Position numbers and translations under genes: made by a program. Shown here in pieces: positions 25,135-33,385 of a stretch of DNA of 64,000 bases (positions are counted from its first letter, which is position 1; each line of letters opens with the position of its first letter). Origin of the DNA: Planctomycetota bacterium (GTDB lineage: Bacteria; Planctomycetota; B15-G4; SIAN01); NCBI GenBank assembly GCA_009691715.1, contig SIAN01000003.1, forward strand, positions 95,640 through 159,639, in the 5' to 3' direction. The notes beneath the pieces were generated by a model that was not told the DNA's origin, ran no database searches, and saw only the letters and a program-made list of their open reading frames with translations.

Positions 25135-25926
25135 TCAGCGACCCAGCCCGAGCCGCTCCGCACAGAGATCGTCGATCCCGCGGATCCGCCGGATCTTCGA
25201 CTGCACGGCGGCGATGTCGTACGGCACTCGCCACCACTCAACGCGGTCGTCGTGCAGCACCGCGTAGCAGGCGGCGGTGTTGCCGTCGCGCGGTTGGCCG
25301 ACGGAGCCGACGTTGATGAACGCCTTTTCGCGACCGAAGACGTAGCGGCCGTCGAGTTCCTCCGGCGTCCGGTGGCCGACCCCCTCGATGAACACGCCTG
25401 GTTGATGGGTGTGCCCGAAGAAGCCGATCCGCGGCACCCGAGCGAAGATCTCCTCCATCTTCTGCGGCGCGAAGACGACATCCGACTTCATGACGTATTC
25501 GCGAACCGGATCACGCGGCGAGCCATGCACGAACAACAGGTCGCCGCGCTGTTCGCTGGGTTCGAGTTGCTGCAGGAACGTCCAGCGCGCGCGCTTGGCC
25601 GCCGGCTTGAACATGCCGGGCCGGATCATCTCGCGGTTCGTCTCGAGCGCCTGGCGCGCGATCGGATTGAAGTCTTCGGCGCCGCTGAAGACCGCGTCGT
25701 CGTGGTTGCCGCGCAGGACAAGGCTGCAGCGCGAGCGAACCAGGTCGATGACCGGCTCGGGCTCGGGTCCGTAACCGACGATGTCGCCAAGGCAGTAGAC
25801 ATCGGCCATGCGTCGCGCATCGATGTCGCGCAGGACAGCGGTGAGCGCCTCGAGGTTCGAGTGCAGGTCCGAGATGAGCGCGATCGGTCCGGCCACGGGA
25901 ACCTCGCCCGACGACACCGCTTCCAT
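25135..25926 (-). CDS. Calcineurin-like metallophosphoesterase (YfcE/MJ0936 type)
   Basis: Start placed at ATG 25926 (263 aa), just before the conserved core; ATG 25953 is possible and the frame is open further. Metal motifs in order: ISDLHSNLEAL, CLGDIVGYGPEP, LRGNHDDAV, FVHGSPRDP and FFGHTHQPGVF, the complete two-metal site. NVGSVGQPRDGN is the usual C-terminal strand. The family hydrolyses phosphodiesters or phosphomonoesters; the substrate is unknown. It is separated by 140 bp from the amidohydrolase gene upstream. Confidence 0.85.
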   Translation of the reverse strand: MEAVSSGEVPVAGPIALISDLHSNLEALTAVLRDIDARRMADVYCLGDIVGYGPEPEPVIDLVRSRCSLVLRGNHDDAVFSGAEDFNPIARQALETNREMIRPGMFKPAAKRARWTFLQQLEPSEQRGDLLFVHGSPRDPVREYVMKSDVVFAPQKMEEIFARVPRIGFFGHTHQPGVFIEGVGHRTPEELDGRYVFGREKAFINVGSVGQPRDGNTAACYAVLHDDRVEWWRVPYDIAAVQSKIRRIRGIDDLCAERLGLGR

Positions 25927-26066
25927 GCCGCTCGCCACTACCGATCGGCGCATTCGCCGACGATGGTCGCGGATGATAGCCGCGAGCGACGGCACCGCCG
26001 CGAGCACGAGTGGACGCCGCGTGATGATCCGCCGGACCCGCGAATGCACGCGGTGCACTCCGGGAG

Positions 26067-27281
26067 TTATTCCCGGCCATCGATGCTCCAAGCCAGCACG
26101 CCCTCGATCACGAGAGCTACCGTGCGAAGCTCGCCGCGCACGGCCGCAGCAAGGAGCGTCCGTGGCTCCTGCGCGCCGCCATCGCGCCGCTCGACCAGCT
26201 GAAAGGTCGCCCGATCACCCGCTTCGAGCTCGGCGCGCGCGAGTCCGAGCGCCGTGCGCCCGCCCTGCGTCGCGGCCGCGAACAGGACATCGTCGGCAAG
26301 CTCATCGTCGGCGCCCCGCCATGCGGCGAGCTCGTCCCAAAGATCGAGTCCCTCGTTGCTGGCGCGCGAGTCCGTGCCGAGGGCCAGAACAACGCCAAGC
26401 CGGAGGGCCGTGCGCAGTGGCGCCGGCGGATGGCCGAAGTAACGCCAACTACGCGGGCAATGGACCAGCGGCCAGCGATTCAATGCGCACTGCTCGAGCT
26501 CACGGTCGCTGAGGCCATTGCCGTGGATCACGACGAATCCCGCGGGCGGCTGCAACCGCGCGATCGCCGCCAGGGCACCCGACTCGACTCCTGTCCATCG
26601 CGGCGATTCGACCCGCCAGCGCTCGAAGAGTTGTTGCAACCCGCCTCGGCGGTGGCAGAGCAACTCCATCTCCTCCTGAGACTCCGCGATGTGGCTGGCG
26701 ATCGGTGTCCCGAGTCGTGCGGCGCAGCGGAACGCCGCGCGGTAGACCTCCGGAGCGGTCGAATACGGGGCGTGCGGCGAGATGCCGCGACGCAACCGTC
26801 CCGCCTGTGCCACCTCGCGCTCGAGCAACTGTTCGAGCGAGTCGAGCGCGCCGGGGGCAGGCGATCCGAGCCACTCCCGATACGACACGCCCTCGAAAGG
26901 AAACTCCGACAACACCGACCATGCCGAGCCGAGCGAATCGATGTCACCGATGGCCGAGCAACCGCTGGCGAGGAGCGCCGCTGCGCCCTCGCGGATCGCC
27001 GACGCCAGCGAGGCCGGCGTCGACTGCGCCCGGCGCGAAGCCACCACGGCGGCGACCCAATCGGCGAACGTCGCGTGCGGCAGCGTTTCGCCGGCCACAC
27101 CCGACAAGTCGAGGTGAGCGTGTGCATTCGCGAAAGCCGGAAGCGCGAGCCGGCGCAGAGCCCGTCTGTTCGTCGACGCAGGCATCGCGTCGACGCGAAG
27201 CGGTCCTCCAGGCGCGGCCGCGAGACTCTGCGGCCCGATCATCCGACCTGACTGAAGCGCGCCGTCGACGACCCACTGCAT
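26067..27281 (-). CDS. Amidohydrolase (cytosine / SAH-MTA deaminase-like)
   Basis: 404 aa. Metal-site motifs: PAFANAHAHLD (HxH), IASHIAES, VVIHGNGLSD and LALGTDSRAS, the mononuclear-Zn arrangement of the ATZ/TRZ, SsnA and MtaD group. GISPHAPYSTAPEVYRAAF is shared with S-adenosylhomocysteine/methylthioadenosine and chlorohydrolase-type members. The exact substrate cannot be assigned. A terminator-like hairpin lies between this gene and the upstream glycine-rich gene, so it probably has its own promoter; none was recognised. Confidence 0.82.
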   Translation of the reverse strand: MQWVVDGALQSGRMIGPQSLAAAPGGPLRVDAMPASTNRRALRRLALPAFANAHAHLDLSGVAGETLPHATFADWVAAVVASRRAQSTPASLASAIREGAAALLASGCSAIGDIDSLGSAWSVLSEFPFEGVSYREWLGSPAPGALDSLEQLLEREVAQAGRLRRGISPHAPYSTAPEVYRAAFRCAARLGTPIASHIAESQEEMELLCHRRGGLQQLFERWRVESPRWTGVESGALAAIARLQPPAGFVVIHGNGLSDRELEQCALNRWPLVHCPRSWRYFGHPPAPLRTALRLGVVLALGTDSRASNEGLDLWDELAAWRGADDELADDVLFAAATQGGRTALGLARAELEAGDRATFQLVERRDGGAQEPRTLLAAAVRGELRTVALVIEGVLAWSIDGRE

Positions 27282-27325
27282 GGTTGTCGCCCGCTCGCTC
27301 CTCTCGCCAAGCTGCAGGCGAGAAC

Positions 27326-27363
27326 AAAAAAGGGGCGCGCGAGATCGGTCGATCCCGCGCGCC
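27326..27363 (-). terminator. Rho-independent terminator of the glycine-rich lipoprotein gene
   Basis: Read on the minus strand, a 14-bp stem with one mismatch (27363-27350 with 27347-27334) is followed closely by six T residues (27331-27326). It sits 37 bp past the stop of the 27400-30879 gene and before the amidohydrolase start. Confidence 0.8.
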
Positions 27364-27399
27364 GCCAGCGAAGCTCAATTCACGGCGAAGTTCAGCTGA

Positions 27400-30300
27400 T
27401 CACGGCTTGACGCTGTTCACGTCGATCTGGATCGAGTCGATCCGCACATCGGTGTAGTCGTGCAGCCCGATCGTGACCGGCGAAACCGGATCGATCAACA
27501 CCACCTTGAACCGCAGGAAGGGCAGTCCGAGGTATCCCGACAAGGCGCCTGGGACCGTGGCCGGGTCGACGAACGCCGTCGCCGTCGTGTCGTCGACGAG
27601 CCCGGTGGCCAGGTCGGCAGACGCCGCGCTCAGCAGGAAGTCAAACGGCGTCCCAGCGGGGTAGGAAGCGCCGAGATCGAGCGAACCGTCCGCGTTCACC
27701 ACGTACGTCGCGGCGATGGTCACGCCGTCTTCCTTGACCGAGTAGCGGATCGTCAACTTCAGATAGTCGGGGTTGAGCGCGCCGCTCGGCAGGAAGAGCG
27801 ATTGCGCAACGCTCGAACCGCCGCCGGGGAACTTGCCGAGGTGCTCCGCTGCGATCGCCGGCGACCCGACGCCGACGAAATTGAGCGAGGAAAGATTGCC
27901 GAGCGCGTTCTCGAGGCGAATGCGACCGCCACCACCGGCACCACCCGTGATCCCGAAGCCCACGGCTCCGCCAGCGCCGCCCGCTGCCGAGATCCGCGAA
28001 CCAAGGGCGGCCGCAAGCGTGCCGCCCGCGCCGATCACGATCGTCCCGCCGCTGCCGCCGCCGCCGCCGCTTGCGGCAGTCGTTCCGGACGAGTCGGATC
28101 GACCGCCCTCGCCACCGTCGACGAGGATTTGCCCGCTTGCGGAGATATCGACGTTTCCGGCGACAACCACCGACAGCGAACCGCCGCCGCCGCCGCCGCC
28201 GCCGCCGACGATCCAACGCGGCATCGCGAAGATCGCCTCGCTGCCGTCCTCGAGGCCGTTCTGAATCTGTCCCGGCGGTGCGATCCCGCCGTCATCGTCG
28301 TAGAAGCCGACCGTCGTGAGCGCACCGTTTTGGTTGCGCGCGTCGGTCAGGTCCGGGTGACCCGTGTGATTCGCCGGCACCTTGTTACTGCCAGCGCAGT
28401 GCATCCCGGCTCCGCCACCGCCCGCACCACCCACCGTGTACGGCGGCGTGACGCGTACGGCGCTGCCGTTCGGCATCGAGGTCGTGAGCAAGTCGATGGT
28501 CGAACCGCTTGAGGTCGTGATTGTCGCGATGGTCACCTTGTTGACGGCGTCGACCGAGGCGATGACGAAGGCGTTCCCTTGGCTGATGTTCGGGTTGATC
28601 ACGTGCCCGACGTAGCGCGAGTCTGGCGCACCGAAGCCGTCATCGAAGAGGTCGGACGCGAGGGTGAGCGTGTCGGCGTCGTTCTTCGCAAGCAGGATCG
28701 CCGTCGGATAGGCATCGCCGGCGGCACCACCGGAGTTGCCCGTGCCGCCGAAGAAACCGGGGCCGTTCGCGACGGTTGGATCGTCGGAGCCGGCGATTCC
28801 GGGGGAGGTGCCGCCGCCGCCGCCACCGCCGCCTGAACGGGCCAGCGTGAGGAAGGTCTGGTGCACCGACTGCGGATCGGATCCGTATCCCGCGACATCC
28901 GTCACGATCGCGTCGTCAAGGACGCCATCGAGGTTGATGTCGAAGAGTGATCCGCCGCGCTTGCCGGCGAGTTCGCCGATCACGTAGGCGTCGAACTGCT
29001 GCGCGAGCAGCGGCGCGCGGAAGCCACCGGAACCATCGTTCTCAAGCCAGGGGTTGTCGGTCTCTTGACTGATCTCTCCGCGATAGTTGGCGCTCGCCGG
29101 ATCCGAGACCACGGTCACGACGCCACCCGCCGCCACCGAGAGGACCTTGAATGCCGGGTGGTAGCGCTCGAAGCGGTAGTCGTCCGAGCCGACGTTCGGC
29201 TGGATCCAGAGATCGGTCGCGGTGAGCGCAGCAATCTGCGCGGCGTAGTTACCGTCCGTCAGCGTGAACGCGGTGGTGTCGAGCAGCGTGCTGCGGCCCG
29301 CGATGCCGTGGTTCGCTGTGGCCGACGCGCTGAACGCGTACTGCGCCGTCGTCGGCTTGCCCGCGATGAGGAGATTCGGGAAGAGCAGCGTCGCACCGGC
29401 TGCATCCGAAGGCGCACCACCGGCGCCGCCCGCGGTTCCTCCGCCACGCGCGGCTCCGCCGGCGCCGCCCGCGACCGGGGTGCCCGCGACCACGGCTCCG
29501 GGGTTGCCTGCGACCGTCAGGATTCCGGTCACAGTCGCGTTGCCCGAAATCTGGATGGCGAGCTGGCGCGTGCCGGTCGGCTTGACCGTCCAGCCACCTG
29601 GCACGATGAAGCGGGTGAACTCGTAGATGCGGTGCGCGCCGCCACTCGCGGTGGCCATGGTCACCGTCTTGGTACCGACGACGATGGTAATCCCGGACGG
29701 CGGCGAAGCCTGGAACCCCGGATCGTTTGGATCGAACACTCCGTCGACGCCGGTGCCGCCGCCGATGCCGGGCGACAGGAAACCGGTGAACGACGTACCC
29801 CACTTGGCTGACGAGGCGGAGAGATCGTTGTTGGCCTGATCGTCAAACAACTCGACGATCGGAGCGATCGGGGTGGTTGAAAGGCCCGGCACGGTCGTGA
29901 ACAGGAACTGATCCTGGGCGCCGGGGTCGCTGTTGACCGACGCCTTGCTGTTGCCGGAAAGATCTTGGATCGAGCCGTCGACGGTGACGACGTATCGGCA
30001 ACCCACGGGCAGGTCCGTCGGAAGTTGCGTGAGGAAGCTCTCGAAGATGACCGTGGCGGACGTTCCGGTCTCGCTCAGTGAGAACAGTCCGGGAAGCGCG
30101 ATCCCGGCGGTCAGCGGGTTGCCATCCGTGTCGAGCTCGACGTGGATGTTCGAGCTCGTGCCGACGCCGCCTGGATCGACGGCAGTGGACGGAATCACCG
30201 GCTCGTCGAAGGTGATCTCGATCAACGGCACCGGGCTGCTCGGCACGACGGTGGCGTCAACGACAGATCCGGTCACCGAGTCGAGCAAGCGCATCGACGG

Positions 30301-30879
30301 GATCGGCGCGCCGATCTTCTGATCGAAGATCTGCTGGGTTGTCCGGAACAGATACGGGCCGCGATCCTTGGCAGCGATCGGCTTGCCGCTCACGGATTGC
30401 ACCGTCGACGTCGACGGCGTGGTCTGGAACAGGATCTGGTAGGTCTTCGGATTCGGATCAGACGCGTCGCCCCAGCCGAACACCGCGGTCGTGTCGGTGA
30501 AGGTGATCAACGGGCAGATCGTGAGTCGATTCCCGGAGACCAAGTACTCGGCGGCAGCCAACGGTCCAGCCGCAGGCGGCGAGACCGAGGTGTCGAGCTC
30601 CTGGATGACGATCGACTGCGAGTTCGCCGTGTTCGCCTTGAGCGGCTGGGAGAAATCGAAGACGACGCACATGTTGAGCGGGATGAGCGGGGCCTCACCC
30701 TGCTGACCCGACGCGTCGAAGTTCCCGCTGAATGGGTCGTAGCCGAAAATCGTGCTTTGCACGGTCATCGAGCCACCGCCACCACCGCTCGGCCCACACG
30801 CCGAGAACATCGCGAGCGTGACTGCCGTGAGACCTGTCGACCAACGGACCCGGGTGCCGGACTTGAGAGTGCAGTTCAT
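27400..30879 (-). CDS. Large glycine-rich lipoprotein with SbsA-type Ig-like domains
   Basis: 1159 aa. Residues 15-28 are a lipoprotein signal (MFSACGP). The N-terminal third resembles SbsA-like Ig domains (VVFDFSQPLKANTANSQ; IEITFDEPVIPSTAV). The middle and C-terminal thirds hold long poly-glycine runs (up to nine Gly) alternating with short strands such as GNVDISASGQILVDGG and GRIRLENALG, suggesting a parallel beta-helix. No catalytic motif seen. It would be exported and anchored, as a surface or matrix component. It stands alone with its own promoter and terminator. Function unknown; an adhesin or structural role is an inference. Confidence 0.72.
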   Translation of the reverse strand: MNCTLKSGTRVRWSTGLTAVTLAMFSACGPSGGGGGSMTVQSTIFGYDPFSGNFDASGQQGEAPLIPLNMCVVFDFSQPLKANTANSQSIVIQELDTSVSPPAAGPLAAAEYLVSGNRLTICPLITFTDTTAVFGWGDASDPNPKTYQILFQTTPSTSTVQSVSGKPIAAKDRGPYLFRTTQQIFDQKIGAPIPSMRLLDSVTGSVVDATVVPSSPVPLIEITFDEPVIPSTAVDPGGVGTSSNIHVELDTDGNPLTAGIALPGLFSLSETGTSATVIFESFLTQLPTDLPVGCRYVVTVDGSIQDLSGNSKASVNSDPGAQDQFLFTTVPGLSTTPIAPIVELFDDQANNDLSASSAKWGTSFTGFLSPGIGGGTGVDGVFDPNDPGFQASPPSGITIVVGTKTVTMATASGGAHRIYEFTRFIVPGGWTVKPTGTRQLAIQISGNATVTGILTVAGNPGAVVAGTPVAGGAGGAARGGGTAGGAGGAPSDAAGATLLFPNLLIAGKPTTAQYAFSASATANHGIAGRSTLLDTTAFTLTDGNYAAQIAALTATDLWIQPNVGSDDYRFERYHPAFKVLSVAAGGVVTVVSDPASANYRGEISQETDNPWLENDGSGGFRAPLLAQQFDAYVIGELAGKRGGSLFDINLDGVLDDAIVTDVAGYGSDPQSVHQTFLTLARSGGGGGGGGTSPGIAGSDDPTVANGPGFFGGTGNSGGAAGDAYPTAILLAKNDADTLTLASDLFDDGFGAPDSRYVGHVINPNISQGNAFVIASVDAVNKVTIATITTSSGSTIDLLTTSMPNGSAVRVTPPYTVGGAGGGGAGMHCAGSNKVPANHTGHPDLTDARNQNGALTTVGFYDDDGGIAPPGQIQNGLEDGSEAIFAMPRWIVGGGGGGGGGSLSVVVAGNVDISASGQILVDGGEGGRSDSSGTTAASGGGGGSGGTIVIGAGGTLAAALGSRISAAGGAGGAVGFGITGGAGGGGRIRLENALGNLSSLNFVGVGSPAIAAEHLGKFPGGGSSVAQSLFLPSGALNPDYLKLTIRYSVKEDGVTIAATYVVNADGSLDLGASYPAGTPFDFLLSAASADLATGLVDDTTATAFVDPATVPGALSGYLGLPFLRFKVVLIDPVSPVTIGLHDYTDVRIDSIQIDVNSVKP

Positions 30880-30950
30880 CCTCGCATTGCTCCTGACGTC
30901 GAGTCGTCGAGCGCCCCACTCACAGCTCCCGGGGAAGCGCGAAGCGGGGC

Positions 30951-30979
30951 ATGGTATCGGTGCATGGAAATGCTGTCAA
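30951..30979 (-). promoter_or_regulatory. Sigma-70-like promoter for the glycine-rich lipoprotein
   Basis: On the minus strand, TTGACA (30979-30974) and TACCAT (30956-30951) are 17 bp apart, a perfect -35 with a fair -10. It lies about 70 bp upstream of the ATG at 30879, which is preceded by AGGAG. It is the best promoter match in the window. Confidence 0.65.
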
Positions 30980-31051
30980 AACGCACGATCGTGTTTGCGC
31001 GCAAAATCGCCCGGACGGTTGGAACGCCGTATGCCGGAGTCGCAATGCTTG

Positions 31052-31068
31052 TGCCCGACGATCGGGCA
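31052..31068. promoter_or_regulatory. Palindromic element in the 30880-31221 divergent gap
   Basis: TGCCCGA-CGA-TCGGGCA is a perfect 7-bp inverted repeat around 3 bp. It lies between the promoter of the glycine-rich gene and the start at 31222, so it could be an operator for either divergent gene. Otherwise the 342-bp gap contains only the promoter at 30951 and a direct repeat at 31160. Confidence 0.35.
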
Positions 31069-31159
31069 TCGCGTGGCCTTCGCGCGGCTACCATCCGCGC
31101 CCCGCGCTCCGGGCACCACGGGCTGTGAGCCGTGTCGAGCGCGGCCGGCGATCGGGCGC

Positions 31160-31188
31160 GATCGCTCAAGTCGAGATCGCTCAAGTCG
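31160..31188 (+). repeat. Direct repeat upstream of the 31222 gene
   Basis: GATCGCTCAAGTCG at 31160-31173 is repeated exactly at 31175-31188, a 15-bp period. A TAATTT hexamer follows at 31197-31202, 20 bp before ATG 31222. Two tandem half-sites just upstream of a -10-like box could bind a regulator. There is no proof. Confidence 0.4.
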
Positions 31189-31221
31189 CGGTTGCCTAAT
31201 TTAGAGGATGTCGGAATCAAC

Positions 31222-32385
31222 ATGAAGCCATCGCTCGCGGGGGCACTGATCGCGCTCCAACTGGTCACGGCCGGGCTTGTAGTCGGGCTCATGCTCCGAA
31301 GAAACGATCCACCCGACGCCGGCATCGCCGCGATGAACGTACGACTCGAACGGTTGGCGATGTCGCTCGAGGGCGCACTCCACCGCCAAGCGCAGATCGC
31401 AATGGTGATGGACGAGCTTCGGCAACGCTGGCAGGCCGCGCCGATCCCGGTCGGTTCGGACTCCACCCCGGGCGTCGGAGGCGAGCGGAGCGCCGGAGCG
31501 GGGTCGGCTGGCAACGACACTTCAGGCCCCGCCGCGGTCCCCGGCACTCCGAACGGGACGGTGTCGCCGCTGGCCACGCCGAAAAGCCCGTTTCCGGAGG
31601 CGGCGAAAGCACTCGCGGCCCTGAAGCATGGAGTCCTCGCTCTAGCGGACGAGCACGCGGCGCAGGGCACCAACGTCGTGCCGCTCGAAATCGAGGTCGC
31701 GAAGTGCCGTGATGCCCTCCTCGCCCTCGGCCATCAGGCGATCTTCGTCGTCCGCCGTGAGGTTGACCTGCAGCCGTTCGAAACCGAACGCGACGTCCGC
31801 TTCGTCGAACACTTGCTGCTGAAGGTCCTCCCGCCGCTGTCGCTCGCCGCAAAGAGCGAGGCGTTCGATATCGCGCGGTCCGCACTCGTCCGGCAGACCA
31901 ATGAGCCCGAGCTGAAGTTCGCCGGGGCGGTCGCGCTACAGCAGATCGACGGTGGCAAGTGGTGCAAAGACGTCCTCGATGTCGCCAAGTTGGGGACCTC
32001 GCGCGAGGTGACGCTTCGCTGCCAACTGCTCGGGCTCTTCATCGAGCGCCCCGACCCCTCGGTGGTCGAGCTCTGCATCCTGCTTCTGAACGAGGCGCGC
32101 TACCCCCCGGAACTCCGCAACCAAGCAATCTTCGTCCTGGCGCGTCAGGATTCGAGCGCGGTCAACCCGACATTGCGCCGCGTCCTGTTCGAGGAGCCGA
32201 ACCAGTTGATGAAGAACCACGCGTTCGACGCGCTCTGGAACCGGCTCGAGTCGGCGCCAGCCAATCGACGCAAGCTGCTCGATGACGTCTTGGCGAGCAA
32301 TCCGGCGCAGATGCCGGACGCGGTGATCGTGAAGGCGAAGCGGTTGCGCGACGAGATCGACGCAGCGAGCGCCGCCGGAAACTGA
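31222..32385 (+). CDS. Membrane-anchored helical-repeat protein of unknown function
   Basis: 387 aa from ATG 31222 (the frame is open upstream without a better start). One N-terminal membrane helix (residues 5-24, ALIALQLVTAGLVVGLML), a short coiled-coil-like stretch (about 38-72), a Gly/Ser/Pro linker (about 78-125), then a soluble helical domain (130-385) whose repeats (FAGAVALQQIDG, LRCQLLGLFIER, LRNQAIFVLARQ) resemble HEAT repeats. No catalytic motifs. It converges with pilA across a shared terminator. A scaffold role is likely, but no family is recognised. Confidence 0.65.
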   Translation: MKPSLAGALIALQLVTAGLVVGLMLRRNDPPDAGIAAMNVRLERLAMSLEGALHRQAQIAMVMDELRQRWQAAPIPVGSDSTPGVGGERSAGAGSAGNDTSGPAAVPGTPNGTVSPLATPKSPFPEAAKALAALKHGVLALADEHAAQGTNVVPLEIEVAKCRDALLALGHQAIFVVRREVDLQPFETERDVRFVEHLLLKVLPPLSLAAKSEAFDIARSALVRQTNEPELKFAGAVALQQIDGGKWCKDVLDVAKLGTSREVTLRCQLLGLFIERPDPSVVELCILLLNEARYPPELRNQAIFVLARQDSSAVNPTLRRVLFEEPNQLMKNHAFDALWNRLESAPANRRKLLDDVLASNPAQMPDAVIVKAKRLRDEIDAASAAGN

Positions 32386-32412
32386 GCCGCGACTGCGTTG
32401 TTTCGAAAAGCG

Positions 32413-32445
32413 GCGGGCCCGGAGGGTTTCGCCCTCCGGGCCCGC
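32413..32445. terminator. Bidirectional terminator between the 31222 gene and pilA
   Basis: A perfect 14-bp stem, GCGGGCCCGGAGGG (32413-32426) with 32432-32445, encloses a 5-nt loop TTTCG. On the minus strand a TTTT run follows after GCCGC, which suits termination of the pilA transcript. It also closes the converging plus-strand gene. Confidence 0.75.
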
Positions 32446-32506
32446 TCACGGTTCAGGTCACGCGATCGCCGGCCATCCGCCCGCATGTCGCCTGCGGAGC
32501 GAGTCG

Positions 32507-33208
32507 TCAGTTGATGACGGTCCAGACGTTGCCGTCCTGCGCCACGGCGGGCAGGTTCGCGATCGAAAGGCCCGACGTGACTGCGGTGCCCGAGAAGGCC
32601 GAGTTGTCGGCCGGCGTCACCGTCGTCGAGGTGTACGAGCCGCCGGCGCTGGCGAGGTTGTTGGTCTGGAGCACGTCGCCGGTCTGATTGACGACGAAGG
32701 CGCGGTTGCCGGTGTTGCTGAAGCCGGCCGGCCACGCATAGGCGCACCAGGTCGTCTCGCACAGATCGGCGTTCTCAGCGGTCGGCGAACCGCCGCCCGC
32801 GTTCTCCGTCAGTCCCGCGCCGTTCACGTCCGGCAAGTAGACTTGGAAGAAGTAGCCCGACTTGTTGACGAAGCCGTTCGCGTTCACGACCGACAGCGAG
32901 CCGGAGAGGACCGGCGGATTCAGGACCGGGCCGCCGTTCGCGCCCGTGCTGTCGCGCATGTTGATCGAACCGGCCATCTCCGCGAACCAGCCATGCTCGC
33001 CGATGCCGTCGATGTCGGTGTCGATCGCGCCCTGCGATTGGATCTGCGACTGCGCCGAGACGCAGTTGCGCAGCGTCGCAATCGCCGCCGTCTCGTTCGC
33101 CGACAGGCGCGCCGAGAGCAAGTTCGGGATCGCGATCGACGCGATGATCGCGATGATCGCCACGACGATCATCAACTCGATCAGCGTAAAGCCCTTCGTA
33201 TTCTTCAT
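32507..33208 (-). CDS. pilA: Type IV major pilin / pseudopilin
   Basis: ATG 33208 is preceded by AGGAG at a good distance. The 233-aa prepilin has the class III signal MKNTKG|FTLIELMIVVAII: cleavage after Gly6, Phe7 as first mature residue and Glu11 (the +5 Glu needed for assembly), then a hydrophobic alpha-1 helix to about residue 30. The C-terminal domain is large and Gly/Ser/Asn-rich with few cysteines (NCVSAQ, DLCETTWCAY). It is the last gene of the pil run pilB-pilC-pilA and has a hairpin in its leader and a strong terminator. Major pilin rather than T2SS pseudopilin is inferred from context. Confidence 0.88.
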   Translation of the reverse strand: MKNTKGFTLIELMIVVAIIAIIASIAIPNLLSARLSANETAAIATLRNCVSAQSQIQSQGAIDTDIDGIGEHGWFAEMAGSINMRDSTGANGGPVLNPPVLSGSLSVVNANGFVNKSGYFFQVYLPDVNGAGLTENAGGGSPTAENADLCETTWCAYAWPAGFSNTGNRAFVVNQTGDVLQTNNLASAGGSYTSTTVTPADNSAFSGTAVTSGLSIANLPAVAQDGNVWTVIN

Positions 33209-33239
33209 TCTTGACTCCTGTTCCAAGTCCCGCGTTCCT

Positions 33240-33278
33240 GAAGGATCACGCAAGGGCGCCCGGCAGGCGCGATCCTTC
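33240..33278 (-). promoter_or_regulatory. Hairpin in the pilC-pilA gap (pilA leader)
   Basis: GAAGGATC (33240-33247) pairs with GATCCTTC (33271-33278), and the stem extends inward with one mismatch to 12 bp around a 15-nt GC-rich loop. There is no T tract on the minus strand. It could be a pilC attenuator, an mRNA-stability element protecting the pilA message, or a weak terminator. Confidence 0.45.
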
Positions 33279-33385
33279 GCTCCCTTCCCTGTCCGAGTGA
33301 CCGCGGCGACCGGACCACCCGATCACGCGCTCCCAGTTTTTCGGCGGCGGTGCGGGGCCACTTGAGGTGCCACAGCTGCATTTGA

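Noticed and set aside
28020..28210. Separate repeat element in the GGC/GCC-rich stretch of the glycine-rich gene
   Set aside because: The repeats are simply poly-glycine codons in one continuous reading frame.
33356..33372. Possible sigma-54 promoter (TGGCAC...GGCC on the minus strand) before pilA
   Set aside because: The GG-to-GC spacing is 11 rather than the strict 10 and the -12 half lacks TTGC; rpoN in the window makes it tempting, but the match is too poor.
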